A stretch of 9,102 nucleotides of DNA from JACRAO01 sp964490895 (GCA_964490895.1 CAZBEI010000045.1:1-9102); one strand, 5' to 3'. Shown: positions 1-6,580, counted from the first letter of the stretch. Notes: a model not told the origin generated them from the letters alone. A program made the numbers and translations.

Positions 1-81
1 ATCCCCTGCTTGCGTCACAGGCAAAGTAAACTCTGCTAAAAACAGAATCAAACCCAACAGCATTATTTTTTTTACTATCAT
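1..81 (-). CDS. N-terminus of an exported protein (partial)
   Basis: This is the beginning of a minus-strand gene that runs off the left edge; 27 codons are visible. They read as a typical Sec signal peptide: a short basic start (MIVKK), a hydrophobic core rich in Leu, Ile and Phe, and a TQA-GD end that suits signal peptidase I. The mature protein should therefore leave the cytoplasm, but its function cannot be read from 27 residues. The ATG at 81 has AGGGGG nine bases upstream; a GTG at 84 directly before it is an alternative start. A well-spaced promoter lies upstream at 133-161. Confidence 0.6.
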   Translation of the reverse strand, partial: MIVKKIMLLGLILFLAEFTLPVTQAGD

Positions 82-132
82 CACAAACGACCCCCTAATC
101 TATAAATTTAAACTTAATCCTAATATATGACT

Positions 133-161
133 ATTTTAGTATAGTTAATTAGAATTTTCAA
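133..161 (-). promoter_or_regulatory. sigma70-like promoter of the exported-protein gene
   Basis: On the minus strand TTGAAA (161-156) and TAAAAT (138-133) each match the sigma70 consensus at five of six positions and are separated by exactly 17 bp. Transcription would start near 126 and give a leader of about 45 nt before the ATG at 81. Seen directly in sequence; use in vivo is inferred. Confidence 0.55.
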
Positions 162-162
162 G

Positions 163-177
163 TGTTCACTTTGAACA
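163..177. promoter_or_regulatory. inverted repeat TGTTCA-CTT-TGAACA, candidate operator
   Basis: Perfect 6-bp arms are separated by 3 bp. The site begins one base beyond the -35 box of the leftward promoter, a position where a dimeric regulator could contact RNA polymerase. It also lies between two divergent genes, so it could serve either. A second, weaker inverted repeat (TGTGT at 179-183 with ACACA at 191-195) follows immediately. Confidence 0.35.
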
Positions 178-220
178 GTGTGTCCCCAAAACACATATAA
201 CCATATATTCCAAATAGTTA

Positions 221-226
221 TATAAT
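221..226 (+). promoter_or_regulatory. possible -10 box (TATAAT) for the HTH-GHKL gene
   Basis: A perfect TATAAT lies 50 bp before the ATG at 276. No good -35 hexamer is seen 16-18 bp upstream, so this promoter would need an activator, or the match is chance in AT-rich DNA. Confidence 0.25.
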
Positions 227-230
227 AACT

Positions 231-270
231 TGTAAAGTAATATAAAAATATGTAAACTGATGTAAAGGCA
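231..270 (+). repeat. four tandem 10-bp repeats, TRTAAANNNA, in helical phase
   Basis: Units starting at 231, 241, 251 and 261 read TGTAAAGTAA, TATAAAAATA, TGTAAACTGA and TGTAAAGGCA. The first six bases are conserved apart from one G/A change, and the period is exactly 10 bp, close to one DNA turn. The array ends five bases before the ATG at 276, and the last unit supplies the AAAGG ribosome-binding site. A protein bound to the array would lie on one face of the helix and could block transcription or translation start. The HTH protein encoded downstream is an obvious candidate binder (inference). Confidence 0.5.
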
Positions 271-275
271 CTGTT

Positions 276-1352
276 ATGCAATGGATCTCACTCAAAAATG
301 CTTGCGAATTACTCAAGGTCTCTCGACCCACCCTAAACCACTACCGGCAAACCTATCGATTAAGTGAGGCTAAATTCGGTGGGAAGATCTGCCTGTCCAA
401 GATAGAAATAATTGAGAAAATTATCCTCCGTCATCATCAAATTCAGCACTATTTCTCTTTTACTGTTTTTTCTGAGTTCAACGTCAGACAGATTCAACCT
501 TTTTTAGGTGTCTATGATTTACGAATGCTTAAAGGGATCGACGCTTATGGTGTCATGGCACTTCTTTGCTCAATCCATTCTTACCTGAAAGAAGAAGAAA
601 AAAATAGTGTCTCGCTTCTCTTAGACGGATCTCCTTTGTGTCACTATTTAGAATCCATCGGATTTTTTACCGAAGTTGAGCGAGCACATAAAGATCGAGT
701 GTTTTGCAACTATCCTGCGCTAAAGAAACACCCACAGAATAAGCCGAACATCATTTTACCACTGCATCTCATCGGTTACCGAGGAGCAGAAAAAAAAATA
801 ATTGACGAACTCTATAATCCACTTTTGAAACAAGGCTTTTCAGAAAATTATTGTGGGCATATTGGCTGGATCATGGGGGAGTTATGCGATAATGCTCACA
901 TGCATTCTGCTGGGCCGTGCACGCTCATCATCGAAGGCCTCGCAAGCTCGGCAGCCGCAAGATCGCTATGCATTGCAATGGGTGATACTGGAATAGGCAT
1001 TCCTGCATCTCTCAAAAAAAATCCAAAATACTGCTTAATGAAAGACAGAATTTTGCTTCCACTCGCATTTCGATCAGAAGTCAGCCGAATGGAAGTAGAG
1101 CCTAAGCGAGGAAAAGGTTTAAGCGATGTGATTGCAATCAGCAAAGGCAATCAGTCTTGGCTTCGAGTGGAATCAGGAGACCAGGCTATGCGCTTTGATT
1201 TTAGGGATCACTCTGAAAAAATAGACTTTGTACCCCCGACTTCGCACGCCTTAGGCACACGCTTTTGTTTAGTTTTAAGTGATGGCGAATTTAAACCTGT
1301 TTCACGCATAGAAATCAATGAAATGTTGCGTATTTTTATAGAGGGAATATGA
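276..1352 (+). CDS. HTH / STAS-like / GHKL ATPase regulatory protein
   Basis: A 358-residue cytoplasmic protein in three parts. Residues 1-50 look like a MerR/excisionase-type helix-turn-helix (ISLKNACELLKVSRPTL, then a GGK wing). Residues about 75-135 have a beta-alpha pattern (GIDAYGVMALLCSI, then SLLLDGSP and YLESIGFF) resembling the STAS-like segment often placed before such ATPases. Residues about 190-335 are a GHKL ATPase: N box ELCDNAHMHS (E202, N206), G1 box GDTGIGIP (D237, G239, G241), G2 box RGKGLS (278-283) and a closing GTRF (327-330). There is no dimerisation-phosphoacceptor His domain, so it is closer to anti-sigma-type ATPases such as SpoIIAB than to sensor kinases. AAAGG seven bases before the ATG supports the start. 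It overlaps the next gene by ATGA, so the two are co-translated. Target and signal are unknown. Confidence 0.7.
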   Translation: MQWISLKNACELLKVSRPTLNHYRQTYRLSEAKFGGKICLSKIEIIEKIILRHHQIQHYFSFTVFSEFNVRQIQPFLGVYDLRMLKGIDAYGVMALLCSIHSYLKEEEKNSVSLLLDGSPLCHYLESIGFFTEVERAHKDRVFCNYPALKKHPQNKPNIILPLHLIGYRGAEKKIIDELYNPLLKQGFSENYCGHIGWIMGELCDNAHMHSAGPCTLIIEGLASSAAARSLCIAMGDTGIGIPASLKKNPKYCLMKDRILLPLAFRSEVSRMEVEPKRGKGLSDVIAISKGNQSWLRVESGDQAMRFDFRDHSEKIDFVPPTSHALGTRFCLVLSDGEFKPVSRIEINEMLRIFIEGI

Positions 1353-1624
1353 AAACTTTTGAAATGATAAAATTTGGAAGGACTTTAACTGACCGTGATT
1401 ATGGCAAAAACATTGCAGCAACGCTATCCAAGGAAACATCCTTTCCCTTAGTTTTAGATTTTAAAGATGTGATGGCCCTTGGCTCCTCATGTGGAGACGA
1501 AATTTGCAACGCCATCGCTCCCAAACAGGGAAACCAAGTGAGTGTCATTAACGCCAACCAAGCAATCCAATCTTGTCTAAAACTGGTCGCAGAGGATTTA
1601 AAAATCACCCTACATTTTATGTAA
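1349..1624 (+). CDS. STAS-like (DUF4325) protein, partner of the GHKL ATPase
   Basis: A 91-residue protein with the DUF4325 pattern: a first strand and helix, then PLVLDFKDV (33-41) followed by SSCGDEI (46-52). Most relatives have SSF followed by a D/E pair; here Cys48 replaces the Phe. DUF4325 proteins are typically encoded beside GHKL ATPases and resemble anti-sigma-factor antagonists of the SpoIIAA type. Ser46 or Ser47 lies where SpoIIAA has its phosphorylated serine, so it could be a substrate or binding partner of the upstream ATPase (inference). The start overlaps the upstream stop (ATGA), with GAGGG just before it. The gene ends 3 bp from the stop of the convergent merR gene, leaving no room for an intergenic terminator. 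Confidence 0.65.
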   Translation: MKTFEMIKFGRTLTDRDYGKNIAATLSKETSFPLVLDFKDVMALGSSCGDEICNAIAPKQGNQVSVINANQAIQSCLKLVAEDLKITLHFM

Positions 1625-1627
1625 ACT

Positions 1628-2035
1628 CTATCCCCCCTGAAAAAGCTCCTCTATTGGAGTCTCAGTAAGTTTGGAGATTTCGAGAACCAAGGTTTGGATT
1701 TGCTTGTTATCTTGTGGCAAAGGCATTGAATTTTTTTCTAAAACCTCTACTTTTAAGTCTTTTAATGCCCCTGTTTTTTTCATTTCTCTCATCCGATTTC
1801 GGGCGCCTTCGATGGAATAGCGATCTCGATAGAGCAGATTTTTGATAAGCAAAACAGCTTGGATATGTTTACGGCGATAAACTCTTTGACCTGACACTGA
1901 TTTTTCTGGGGAGATAAAGGAAAACTCTGTTTCCCAATACCTCAAAACATGAGGCTTCACTCCGGAAATTTTAGAAACATCTCCAATTCGATAATAAAGA
2001 CGTTCTAGATTAATCTGCGTCTTCGTCACTGCCAT
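1628..2035 (-). CDS. MerR-family transcriptional regulator
   Basis: A 135-residue protein with an N-terminal MerR winged helix-turn-helix: YYRIGDVSKISGVKPHVLRYWE (14-35) and the wing GQRVYRRKHI (49-58), followed by a short helix and about 50 residues without recognisable ligand-binding cysteines. Small MerR proteins of this kind are regularly encoded directly after ihfA at the end of pheST operons in proteobacteria; their targets are mostly unknown. The ATG at 2035 lies 26 bp inside ihfA, suggesting translational coupling. A GTG two codons later (2029) has TAAGG seven bases upstream and is a plausible better start. Confidence 0.85.
   Translation of the reverse strand: MAVTKTQINLERLYYRIGDVSKISGVKPHVLRYWETEFSFISPEKSVSGQRVYRRKHIQAVLLIKNLLYRDRYSIEGARNRMREMKKTGALKDLKVEVLEKNSMPLPQDNKQIQTLVLEISKLTETPIEELFQGG
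1640..1659 (-). terminator. weak hairpin plus U-run at the end of merR
   Basis: On the minus strand CTCC (1659-1656) and GGAG (1649-1646) can pair around a six-base loop and are followed by a C and five T. The stem is only 4 bp and lies in the last codons of merR, so this is a marginal terminator candidate. Nothing better is present, because the opposing gene stops 3 bp away. Confidence 0.2.
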
Positions 2036-2354
2036 GCCTTACAGAATCCGGTTGAATGGGTTTTCCCTCTAGCGAAGAGTTCACCTCGGAGCGCAGAATT
2101 TGCGAAGGACGAAAAGTAAGCACTTTTCGAGCCGAAATCTCAATACTCTGTCCGGTCTGGGGGTTTCTACCGACCCTCGCTTTTTTTTCTCTCACCACAA
2201 AATTTCCAAACCCTGAAATTTTAATTTTATGTGTTTGAGATAACGTCGATTTGACGGTATCGAAAACAAGCTCAACTAAATCTGCTGCTTCTTTTTTTGA
2301 AAACCCAACTTTCTCGTATAAGGTCTCTACAATATCTGCTTTTGTCATGGCCAT
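2010..2354 (-). CDS. ihfA: integration host factor subunit alpha
   Basis: A 114-residue member of the HU/IHF family that, with IHF-beta, bends DNA in recombination, replication and transcription. It begins MAMTKADIVETLYEKVGFSKKEA, close to the IHF-alpha start MALTKAEM. It carries the GFGNF core strand and the arm motif GRNPQTG (62-68), with the DNA-intercalating proline at 65, then ISARKVLTFRP (73-83). E. coli IHF-alpha is 99 residues; this one has an additional polar tail ending in DEDAD. The start at 2354 is chosen because AAGGGGG lies eight bases upstream and the homology begins there. The frame stays open further upstream to 2408, but that part lies over the end of pheT and has no family match. 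It follows pheT by 14 bp and overlaps merR by 26 bp. Confidence 0.93.
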   Translation of the reverse strand: MAMTKADIVETLYEKVGFSKKEAADLVELVFDTVKSTLSQTHKIKISGFGNFVVREKKARVGRNPQTGQSIEISARKVLTFRPSQILRSEVNSSLEGKPIQPDSVRHGSDEDAD

Positions 2355-2368
2355 AGTCACCACCCCCT

Positions 2369-4846
2369 TTATGAGCTTCGGAGCAGAGCTCCTAACTCTT
2401 TTTTCCAACTGTCTAAAATCTGAGAAGAAACAGCTTGGATCTCTTCTTCTCTTAAACTCCGCTTACTATCAAAAAAGATAACCCGAACTGCGACACTTGT
2501 CATCCCCTCTCCCACCTGGGCACCCTCATAAAGATCAAATATTTTCGCCTCTTTAGCCAATGGCTGACCCGCCTTTAGTGCAAGCCTCACAATGCGCTCT
2601 AAACCCATCTCTTTCTTGACGATGAGCGCAAAATCCCTCTCCATGGGTGGAAACTCTGGCCAGGGCTCATAGGACCTGGACTCGCCCAATGGACGAGAAA
2701 GTTTTAAGAGTGTTTCCAAATCTAACTCGGCCACCCAAATAGGAGCCCGAAATTTAAATTCTTTTTCAAGAGTAGGATGGAGCCGGCCTAAATAACCCAG
2801 TTTTTCTTCTCCCTTTCCCTCAGATTTTCGATGCTCCGCCAAAATTTCGACACTTTGACCGGGATGTAAAAAAACCTCTTGCCCGGGTTTAAAGCGAACC
2901 CCCTTGGTCTGTAAAGATTTTATAAGTAAATCTAAAACCGCTTTCGCATCCGAAAAATCGACTTCTTTTAGGTCTGCACGAAGACCCTCTGCATAGCGAG
3001 GTCCTGACAAAAGAAAAGCGACTTTCCACTTTTCGTCTACCGTGGTTTCAATTTCGCTCAAAGCTTGGACCTCATTTTGTGATGTTTTATGATGAAAAGT
3101 CGGCCGGATTTCGAATAGCCGAATCGCAAGGGGACTAGAACCAAAATGTCTCCTTTGATTGTCCAAAGCATTCTTAATGAGACCTGGGATCAAAGAAGGG
3201 GTGAGGCTACTCAGTTCCTCACTGATTGGATTTAAAAGATGGACTTGAGATGTAAATCCAATTTTTTTTAACCATGCAGGATTCACAAAAGCAAAATTGA
3301 TCGTCTCATGCATACCTGCCCCGACTAGGACCTCTTTTAATAAAGTAAAATCTTGAAAATTCGAACTAGGAACACTACTCAATAAAGGCACCGAAGACGG
3401 AATTTTATCAAACCCAATCGAACGTGCGACTTCTTCTGCCAAATCCTCTTTGATGCAAAGATCCAATCGATGAGAAGGAGGAGTGACTACCCAAGTTTGT
3501 TTTTCTTTGTAAACTGGTTGCACTTGGCAACCCTGAGCTTTTAGGGCGTCCTCTATTTCTTGGACTTCGAATGGAGTGCCCAAAAAAGAATTAAAAAAGG
3601 TCGGGGTCACTTTTATTTTTTTTTCAGGGTACTCATTTTTGAGAGAGGAAAATCCTGACCCTACAATTCGGCCACCGGACAGATCTAAAATAACTTGTGC
3701 CAACCTCGAAATCGCTCTTGCAAGTCCCATGGGGTCGACCCCACGCTCAAAACGGTGAGAGGCCTCTGTGTGACGCTGGTATCTCAAGGCAGCTTGGCGC
3801 ACTAAAACGGGCGAAAAGAGAGCACACTCTAAAAACACTTTCGTTGTGCTTACCTTAACTTCTGAGTTGCCTCCTCCCATCACTCCAGCCAAAGCAATGG
3901 CTCTTGGTGCTTTTTTTCCGTCTGCCCCACCGTCTGCAATGACCAGTTCTTTTCCTGTCAAAGTGACGGTTTGCCCATCTAAGAGTGGGAGCGACTCGCC
4001 CACATTCGAAAACCGAACATGGATCGAGTGATCTTGTAATTGATCGGCATCGTAGGCGTGCATGGGATGCCCAAATTCTAACATCACTAAGTTTGTGGCA
4101 TCGACAATGGTATTGATCGATCGAAATCCAAGATTTTCAAGACGTTTGACGAGCCACGCAGGCGAAGGTTTAATCTCTACACCCTCTATATAACATCCAA
4201 AAAACTGGGGAGCGTCTTGCGTCTCTAAACTGATCACAAAGGGACTCCCCTTCCAATCCAAAATTTTTACTTGTGGCTCTTTGAGTGGTTTTTTTAAAGC
4301 AGCAGCCACTTCTCTTGCAATTCCAAAATGGCTCAGACAATCTCCACGATTGGCTGTCAGCTTAAAGGTCAAAAGAACATCCTCTAAACCTAAAATTTCT
4401 GCCAAAGGTTTTCCAACCGGCGTCTCAGTAGGCAATATTAAAATGCCCTCTGATTTTTCTTTGAGTTTAAGCTCTGTTTCAGAGCAAAGCATCCCATAGG
4501 AGAACACCCCTCTGATTTTGCTTTTTTCGATTTTTGAATTATTTGGCAAAATCGCTCCGACTTGAGCCAATGCAACTCTATCCCCCGCTTTCATATTTTG
4601 AGCGCCACAGACAATCTCTAAAGGCTCACCTTGCCCCACCGTCACTAAACAAAGACTCAATCGATCTGCTTGGGGATGTGCTTTTCGCTCCAAAATCTGA
4701 GCCGTGATGACTTTTTCGAATCCTCGCGCCTGATGATGGATCTCGTCTACCTCCAAGCCCCTTAAAGTCAGCTTCTCAGACAACTCCTCTGGGGGGATCT
4801 GACTCAAATCGACAAATTCTGAAAGCCAATTCCACGAAATTTTCAC
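2369..4846 (-). CDS. pheT: phenylalanyl-tRNA synthetase beta subunit
   Basis: An 825-residue beta subunit of the (alpha-beta)2 enzyme that charges tRNA-Phe; the E. coli protein is 795. The N-terminus MKISWNWLSEFVDL is typical. Domains in order: OB-fold tRNA-binding domain (about 40-150, with HPQADRL at 57-63 and GMLCSETEL at 118-126); B3/B4 editing domain (about 210-385, with VDATN at 248-252 and EASHRFERGVDP at 361-372); B5 domain (about 400-485); a catalytic-like core; and the C-terminal anticodon-binding FDX-ACB domain over roughly the last 100 residues (PPMERDFALIV near its start). The start codon is GTG, with GAGGTAG upstream that overlaps the pheS stop codon. pheS ends 12 bp before it. 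All expected domains are present. Confidence 0.97.
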   Translation of the reverse strand: MKISWNWLSEFVDLSQIPPEELSEKLTLRGLEVDEIHHQARGFEKVITAQILERKAHPQADRLSLCLVTVGQGEPLEIVCGAQNMKAGDRVALAQVGAILPNNSKIEKSKIRGVFSYGMLCSETELKLKEKSEGILILPTETPVGKPLAEILGLEDVLLTFKLTANRGDCLSHFGIAREVAAALKKPLKEPQVKILDWKGSPFVISLETQDAPQFFGCYIEGVEIKPSPAWLVKRLENLGFRSINTIVDATNLVMLEFGHPMHAYDADQLQDHSIHVRFSNVGESLPLLDGQTVTLTGKELVIADGGADGKKAPRAIALAGVMGGGNSEVKVSTTKVFLECALFSPVLVRQAALRYQRHTEASHRFERGVDPMGLARAISRLAQVILDLSGGRIVGSGFSSLKNEYPEKKIKVTPTFFNSFLGTPFEVQEIEDALKAQGCQVQPVYKEKQTWVVTPPSHRLDLCIKEDLAEEVARSIGFDKIPSSVPLLSSVPSSNFQDFTLLKEVLVGAGMHETINFAFVNPAWLKKIGFTSQVHLLNPISEELSSLTPSLIPGLIKNALDNQRRHFGSSPLAIRLFEIRPTFHHKTSQNEVQALSEIETTVDEKWKVAFLLSGPRYAEGLRADLKEVDFSDAKAVLDLLIKSLQTKGVRFKPGQEVFLHPGQSVEILAEHRKSEGKGEEKLGYLGRLHPTLEKEFKFRAPIWVAELDLETLLKLSRPLGESRSYEPWPEFPPMERDFALIVKKEMGLERIVRLALKAGQPLAKEAKIFDLYEGAQVGEGMTSVAVRVIFFDSKRSLREEEIQAVSSQILDSWKKELGALLRSS

Positions 4847-4858
4847 TGTTTTGCTACC

Positions 4859-5902
4859 TCAAAACTGACTTAAAAAACGAACGTCACCTTCAACCATTAA
4901 TCTCAAATCAGGGATTTGATAAAGCAACATGGCTACTCTTTCAATCCCCAATCCAAAAGCAAATCCTGTGACTTCGTTTGGATCATAACCAGCCAGTTCG
5001 AAAAGTTTTGGGTGCACCATTCCTGCTCCTAAAATTTCTAACCAGCCCGAACCCCTACAAATTTTACAATTGGAGTCCTGTTTTTTTAGACACCTAAAGC
5101 AGCTCACGTCTACTTCGGCTCCAGGCTCGACAAAGGGAAAATAGCTGGGACGGAAACGAATTTTCGTGCCACCTCCAAATGTTTCTTTGGCAAAAAATTC
5201 GAGAGTGCCTTTGAGATCGCTCATCTTTACATTGCGATCTACCCATAATCCCTCGATTTGATGAAACATGGGCAAGTGAGTGGCATCGCTGTCACACCGA
5301 AACACGGCACCAGGGCACAAAATCCGCACCGGCCATTTCTGAGAGCGAAGAGCTCTCATCTGCACTGCTGAGGTATGAGTTCTGAGCACTACTCCGGGCC
5401 CCATAAAAAAAGTATCTTGCATGTCTCTTGCCGGATGATCTTTGGGTATGTTGACTGCTTCGAAATTCAAAAACTCAGTCTCCACCTCAGGACCTGTTGT
5501 GACGTCAAAACCCAAACGACTAAAAGTCCGGATCAGCTTTTGGGTCACTTGTGTCACCACATGCAAAGAGCCCAGGTGAGGCAAACGCGAAGGAAGAGCT
5601 GGGTCAATGCGCTCTTCTTTCAATTTTACAGCAAGCAAAACTTGCTCTAGCTCTGTTTTTTTAGTTTCTAGGCAAGCTTCTATTTTTTGTTTCCACTCAT
5701 TGGCTTTTGCACCCATGAGCGGTCTTTCGGAGGTAGGCAAAGCCCCTAGGCCTTTTAAGACCTCGCTTAGGCTCCCTTTTTTACCTAAGTATTCGATGCG
5801 TATGTTTTCTAAATCCTCAAGGCGAGTCGCTCTCAAAACTGCGTCTATTGCGCTTTTCCCTAAGGTGTCTAATTTTGCGAGCACGCTTCTAGACTCACTC
5901 AA
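4859..5902 (-). CDS. pheS: phenylalanyl-tRNA synthetase alpha subunit
   Basis: A 347-residue catalytic alpha subunit (E. coli 327). An N-terminal helical, coiled-coil region (about 1-95, with IEYLGKKGSL at 36-45) precedes the class II synthetase core. Visible motifs are HPARDMQDTF (156-165), RTHTSAVQMR (174-183), FHQIEG (213-218), RPSYFPFVEPGAEV (251-264) and motif 3 GLGIER (317-322). Two CxxC pairs (C268/C271 and C279/C282) sit in the core, as in many bacterial PheS, and could bind zinc. The start is a TTG whose last two bases begin the rplT stop (TTGA overlap). No strong ribosome-binding site precedes it, so translation probably depends on coupling to rplT. A GTG at 5884 preceded by GAGTGAG is an alternative start. 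Confidence 0.97.
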   Translation of the reverse strand: MSESRSVLAKLDTLGKSAIDAVLRATRLEDLENIRIEYLGKKGSLSEVLKGLGALPTSERPLMGAKANEWKQKIEACLETKKTELEQVLLAVKLKEERIDPALPSRLPHLGSLHVVTQVTQKLIRTFSRLGFDVTTGPEVETEFLNFEAVNIPKDHPARDMQDTFFMGPGVVLRTHTSAVQMRALRSQKWPVRILCPGAVFRCDSDATHLPMFHQIEGLWVDRNVKMSDLKGTLEFFAKETFGGGTKIRFRPSYFPFVEPGAEVDVSCFRCLKKQDSNCKICRGSGWLEILGAGMVHPKLFELAGYDPNEVTGFAFGLGIERVAMLLYQIPDLRLMVEGDVRFLSQF

Positions 5903-6261
5903 TGAACCGGGGCTAAAGAGCGCACTTCGTTTACAATGGCAGAAAAAGCCGTGGGATCTGCAATCGCAATCTCAGAGAGCATTTTTCGATTGACTGCCAC
6001 ATTGGCTTTTTTGAGACATGAGATAAAACGGCTGTAACTCAAATCCAAACTTGCCGTTGCTGCTGAGAGCCTTTCAATCCAAAGCCCTCTAAAATCCCTC
6101 TTTTTTACTTTGCGATCTCGATAAGCATACTGTTGCGCACGATCCACTGCTTCGGAGGTACGCCTAAACTTATTTTTTAGGCCTAAAACATAGCCTTCGG
6201 CCATATCTAAAACTTTTTTATGTCGTCTTCGTCTTTTAAAACCACGTTTTGCGCGAGGCAT
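5899..6261 (-). CDS. rplT: 50S ribosomal protein L20
   Basis: A 120-residue L20, the usual length, starting MPRAKRGFKRRRRHKKVLDMA and continuing with the characteristic GLKNKFRR, AYRDRKVKKRDFR and LWIERL segments. L20 is an early assembly protein that binds 23S rRNA; in E. coli and Bacillus it also represses translation of its own operon. A strong ribosome-binding site (GGAAGGAAG, four bases before the ATG) lies in the 15-bp gap after rpmI. It overlaps pheS by 4 bp, which ties synthetase translation to ribosomal protein translation. Confidence 0.98.
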   Translation of the reverse strand: MPRAKRGFKRRRRHKKVLDMAEGYVLGLKNKFRRTSEAVDRAQQYAYRDRKVKKRDFRGLWIERLSAATASLDLSYSRFISCLKKANVAVNRKMLSEIAIADPTAFSAIVNEVRSLAPVH

Positions 6262-6276
6262 AGAACTTCCTTCCGT

Positions 6277-6480
6277 TTATTTAGTAGACCCATAGGGCAA
6301 ACACTCATACACATGCTTGAGGTCCCCCTTAGAAATACTGCCGCCCTTTCGGAGAGCTAGTTTTCGGGCAGCACTCTTATTTCCCAAACAGTGCCGCTTG
6401 CCCGCTCTCTTAAACTTAACTTTGCCCGTCGCTGTCAATTTAAAGCGCTTGGCAGCTGCTTTTTTTGTCTTCATCTTCAT
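6277..6480 (-). CDS. rpmI: 50S ribosomal protein L35
   Basis: A 67-residue, very basic protein with the L35 pattern: MKMKTKKAAAKRFKLTATGK at the start, HCLGNKSAARK in the middle and a GDLKHVYECLPY end. The family normally starts M-P-K-M-K-T; here the proline is absent and the protein begins M-K-M-K-T. No start codon exists upstream in frame before a stop, so ATG 6480 is the start, with only a weak GGTAAG as ribosome-binding site. It is the first gene of the operon here: the usual upstream infC is missing and a divergent accessory ATPase gene takes its place. Confidence 0.96.
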   Translation of the reverse strand: MKMKTKKAAAKRFKLTATGKVKFKRAGKRHCLGNKSAARKLALRKGGSISKGDLKHVYECLPYGSTK

Positions 6481-6503
6481 AGGCTTACCACTACTCTAAG
6501 TCT

Positions 6504-6530
6504 CCAGGATTAGCAAGGTAGATCTCCTGG
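6504..6530 (-). promoter_or_regulatory. leader stem-loop upstream of rpmI
   Basis: CCAGGA and TCCTGG form perfect 6-bp arms around a 15-base loop, beginning 24 bp before the rpmI start. The hairpin would sit in the 5' leader of the operon mRNA, where L20 autoregulation acts in other bacteria. A link to L20 is only a suggestion from position; no match to a known L20 leader can be claimed by eye. Confidence 0.3.
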
Positions 6531-6538
6531 GTTCTATC

Positions 6539-6580
6539 TTTGTGCAGTATACTGCACAAAAAGTGTTGTTTTTGTGCAGT
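6539..6580. repeat. three copies of TTTGTGCAGT: perfect palindrome plus nested hairpin
   Basis: Copy 1 (6539-6548, plus) and copy 2 (6551-6560, minus) form a perfect 22-bp palindrome centred on TATA. Copy 2 extended to 12 bp (6551-6562) and copy 3 (6569-6580, plus) form a second perfect inverted repeat with a six-base spacer GTGTTG. Copy 2 can therefore pair with either neighbour. Copies 1 and 3 are in the same direction, 32 bp apart, about three helical turns. The array lies between the divergent rpmI operon and ATPase gene and is most simply a multi-site operator. As RNA, the second repeat would form a 12-bp hairpin. Confidence 0.65.

Noticed and set aside
896..1150. Minus-strand open frame inside the HTH-GHKL gene
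   Set aside because: Antisense shadow of the conserved ATP-binding motifs.
2355..2408. N-terminal extension of IHF-alpha to 2408
   Set aside because: It overlaps the end of pheT, has no family match, and ATG 2354 has a strong ribosome-binding site.
5375..5993. Plus-strand open frames over pheS and the end of rplT
   Set aside because: Antisense to well-conserved synthetase and ribosomal protein genes; no motif or ribosome-binding site.
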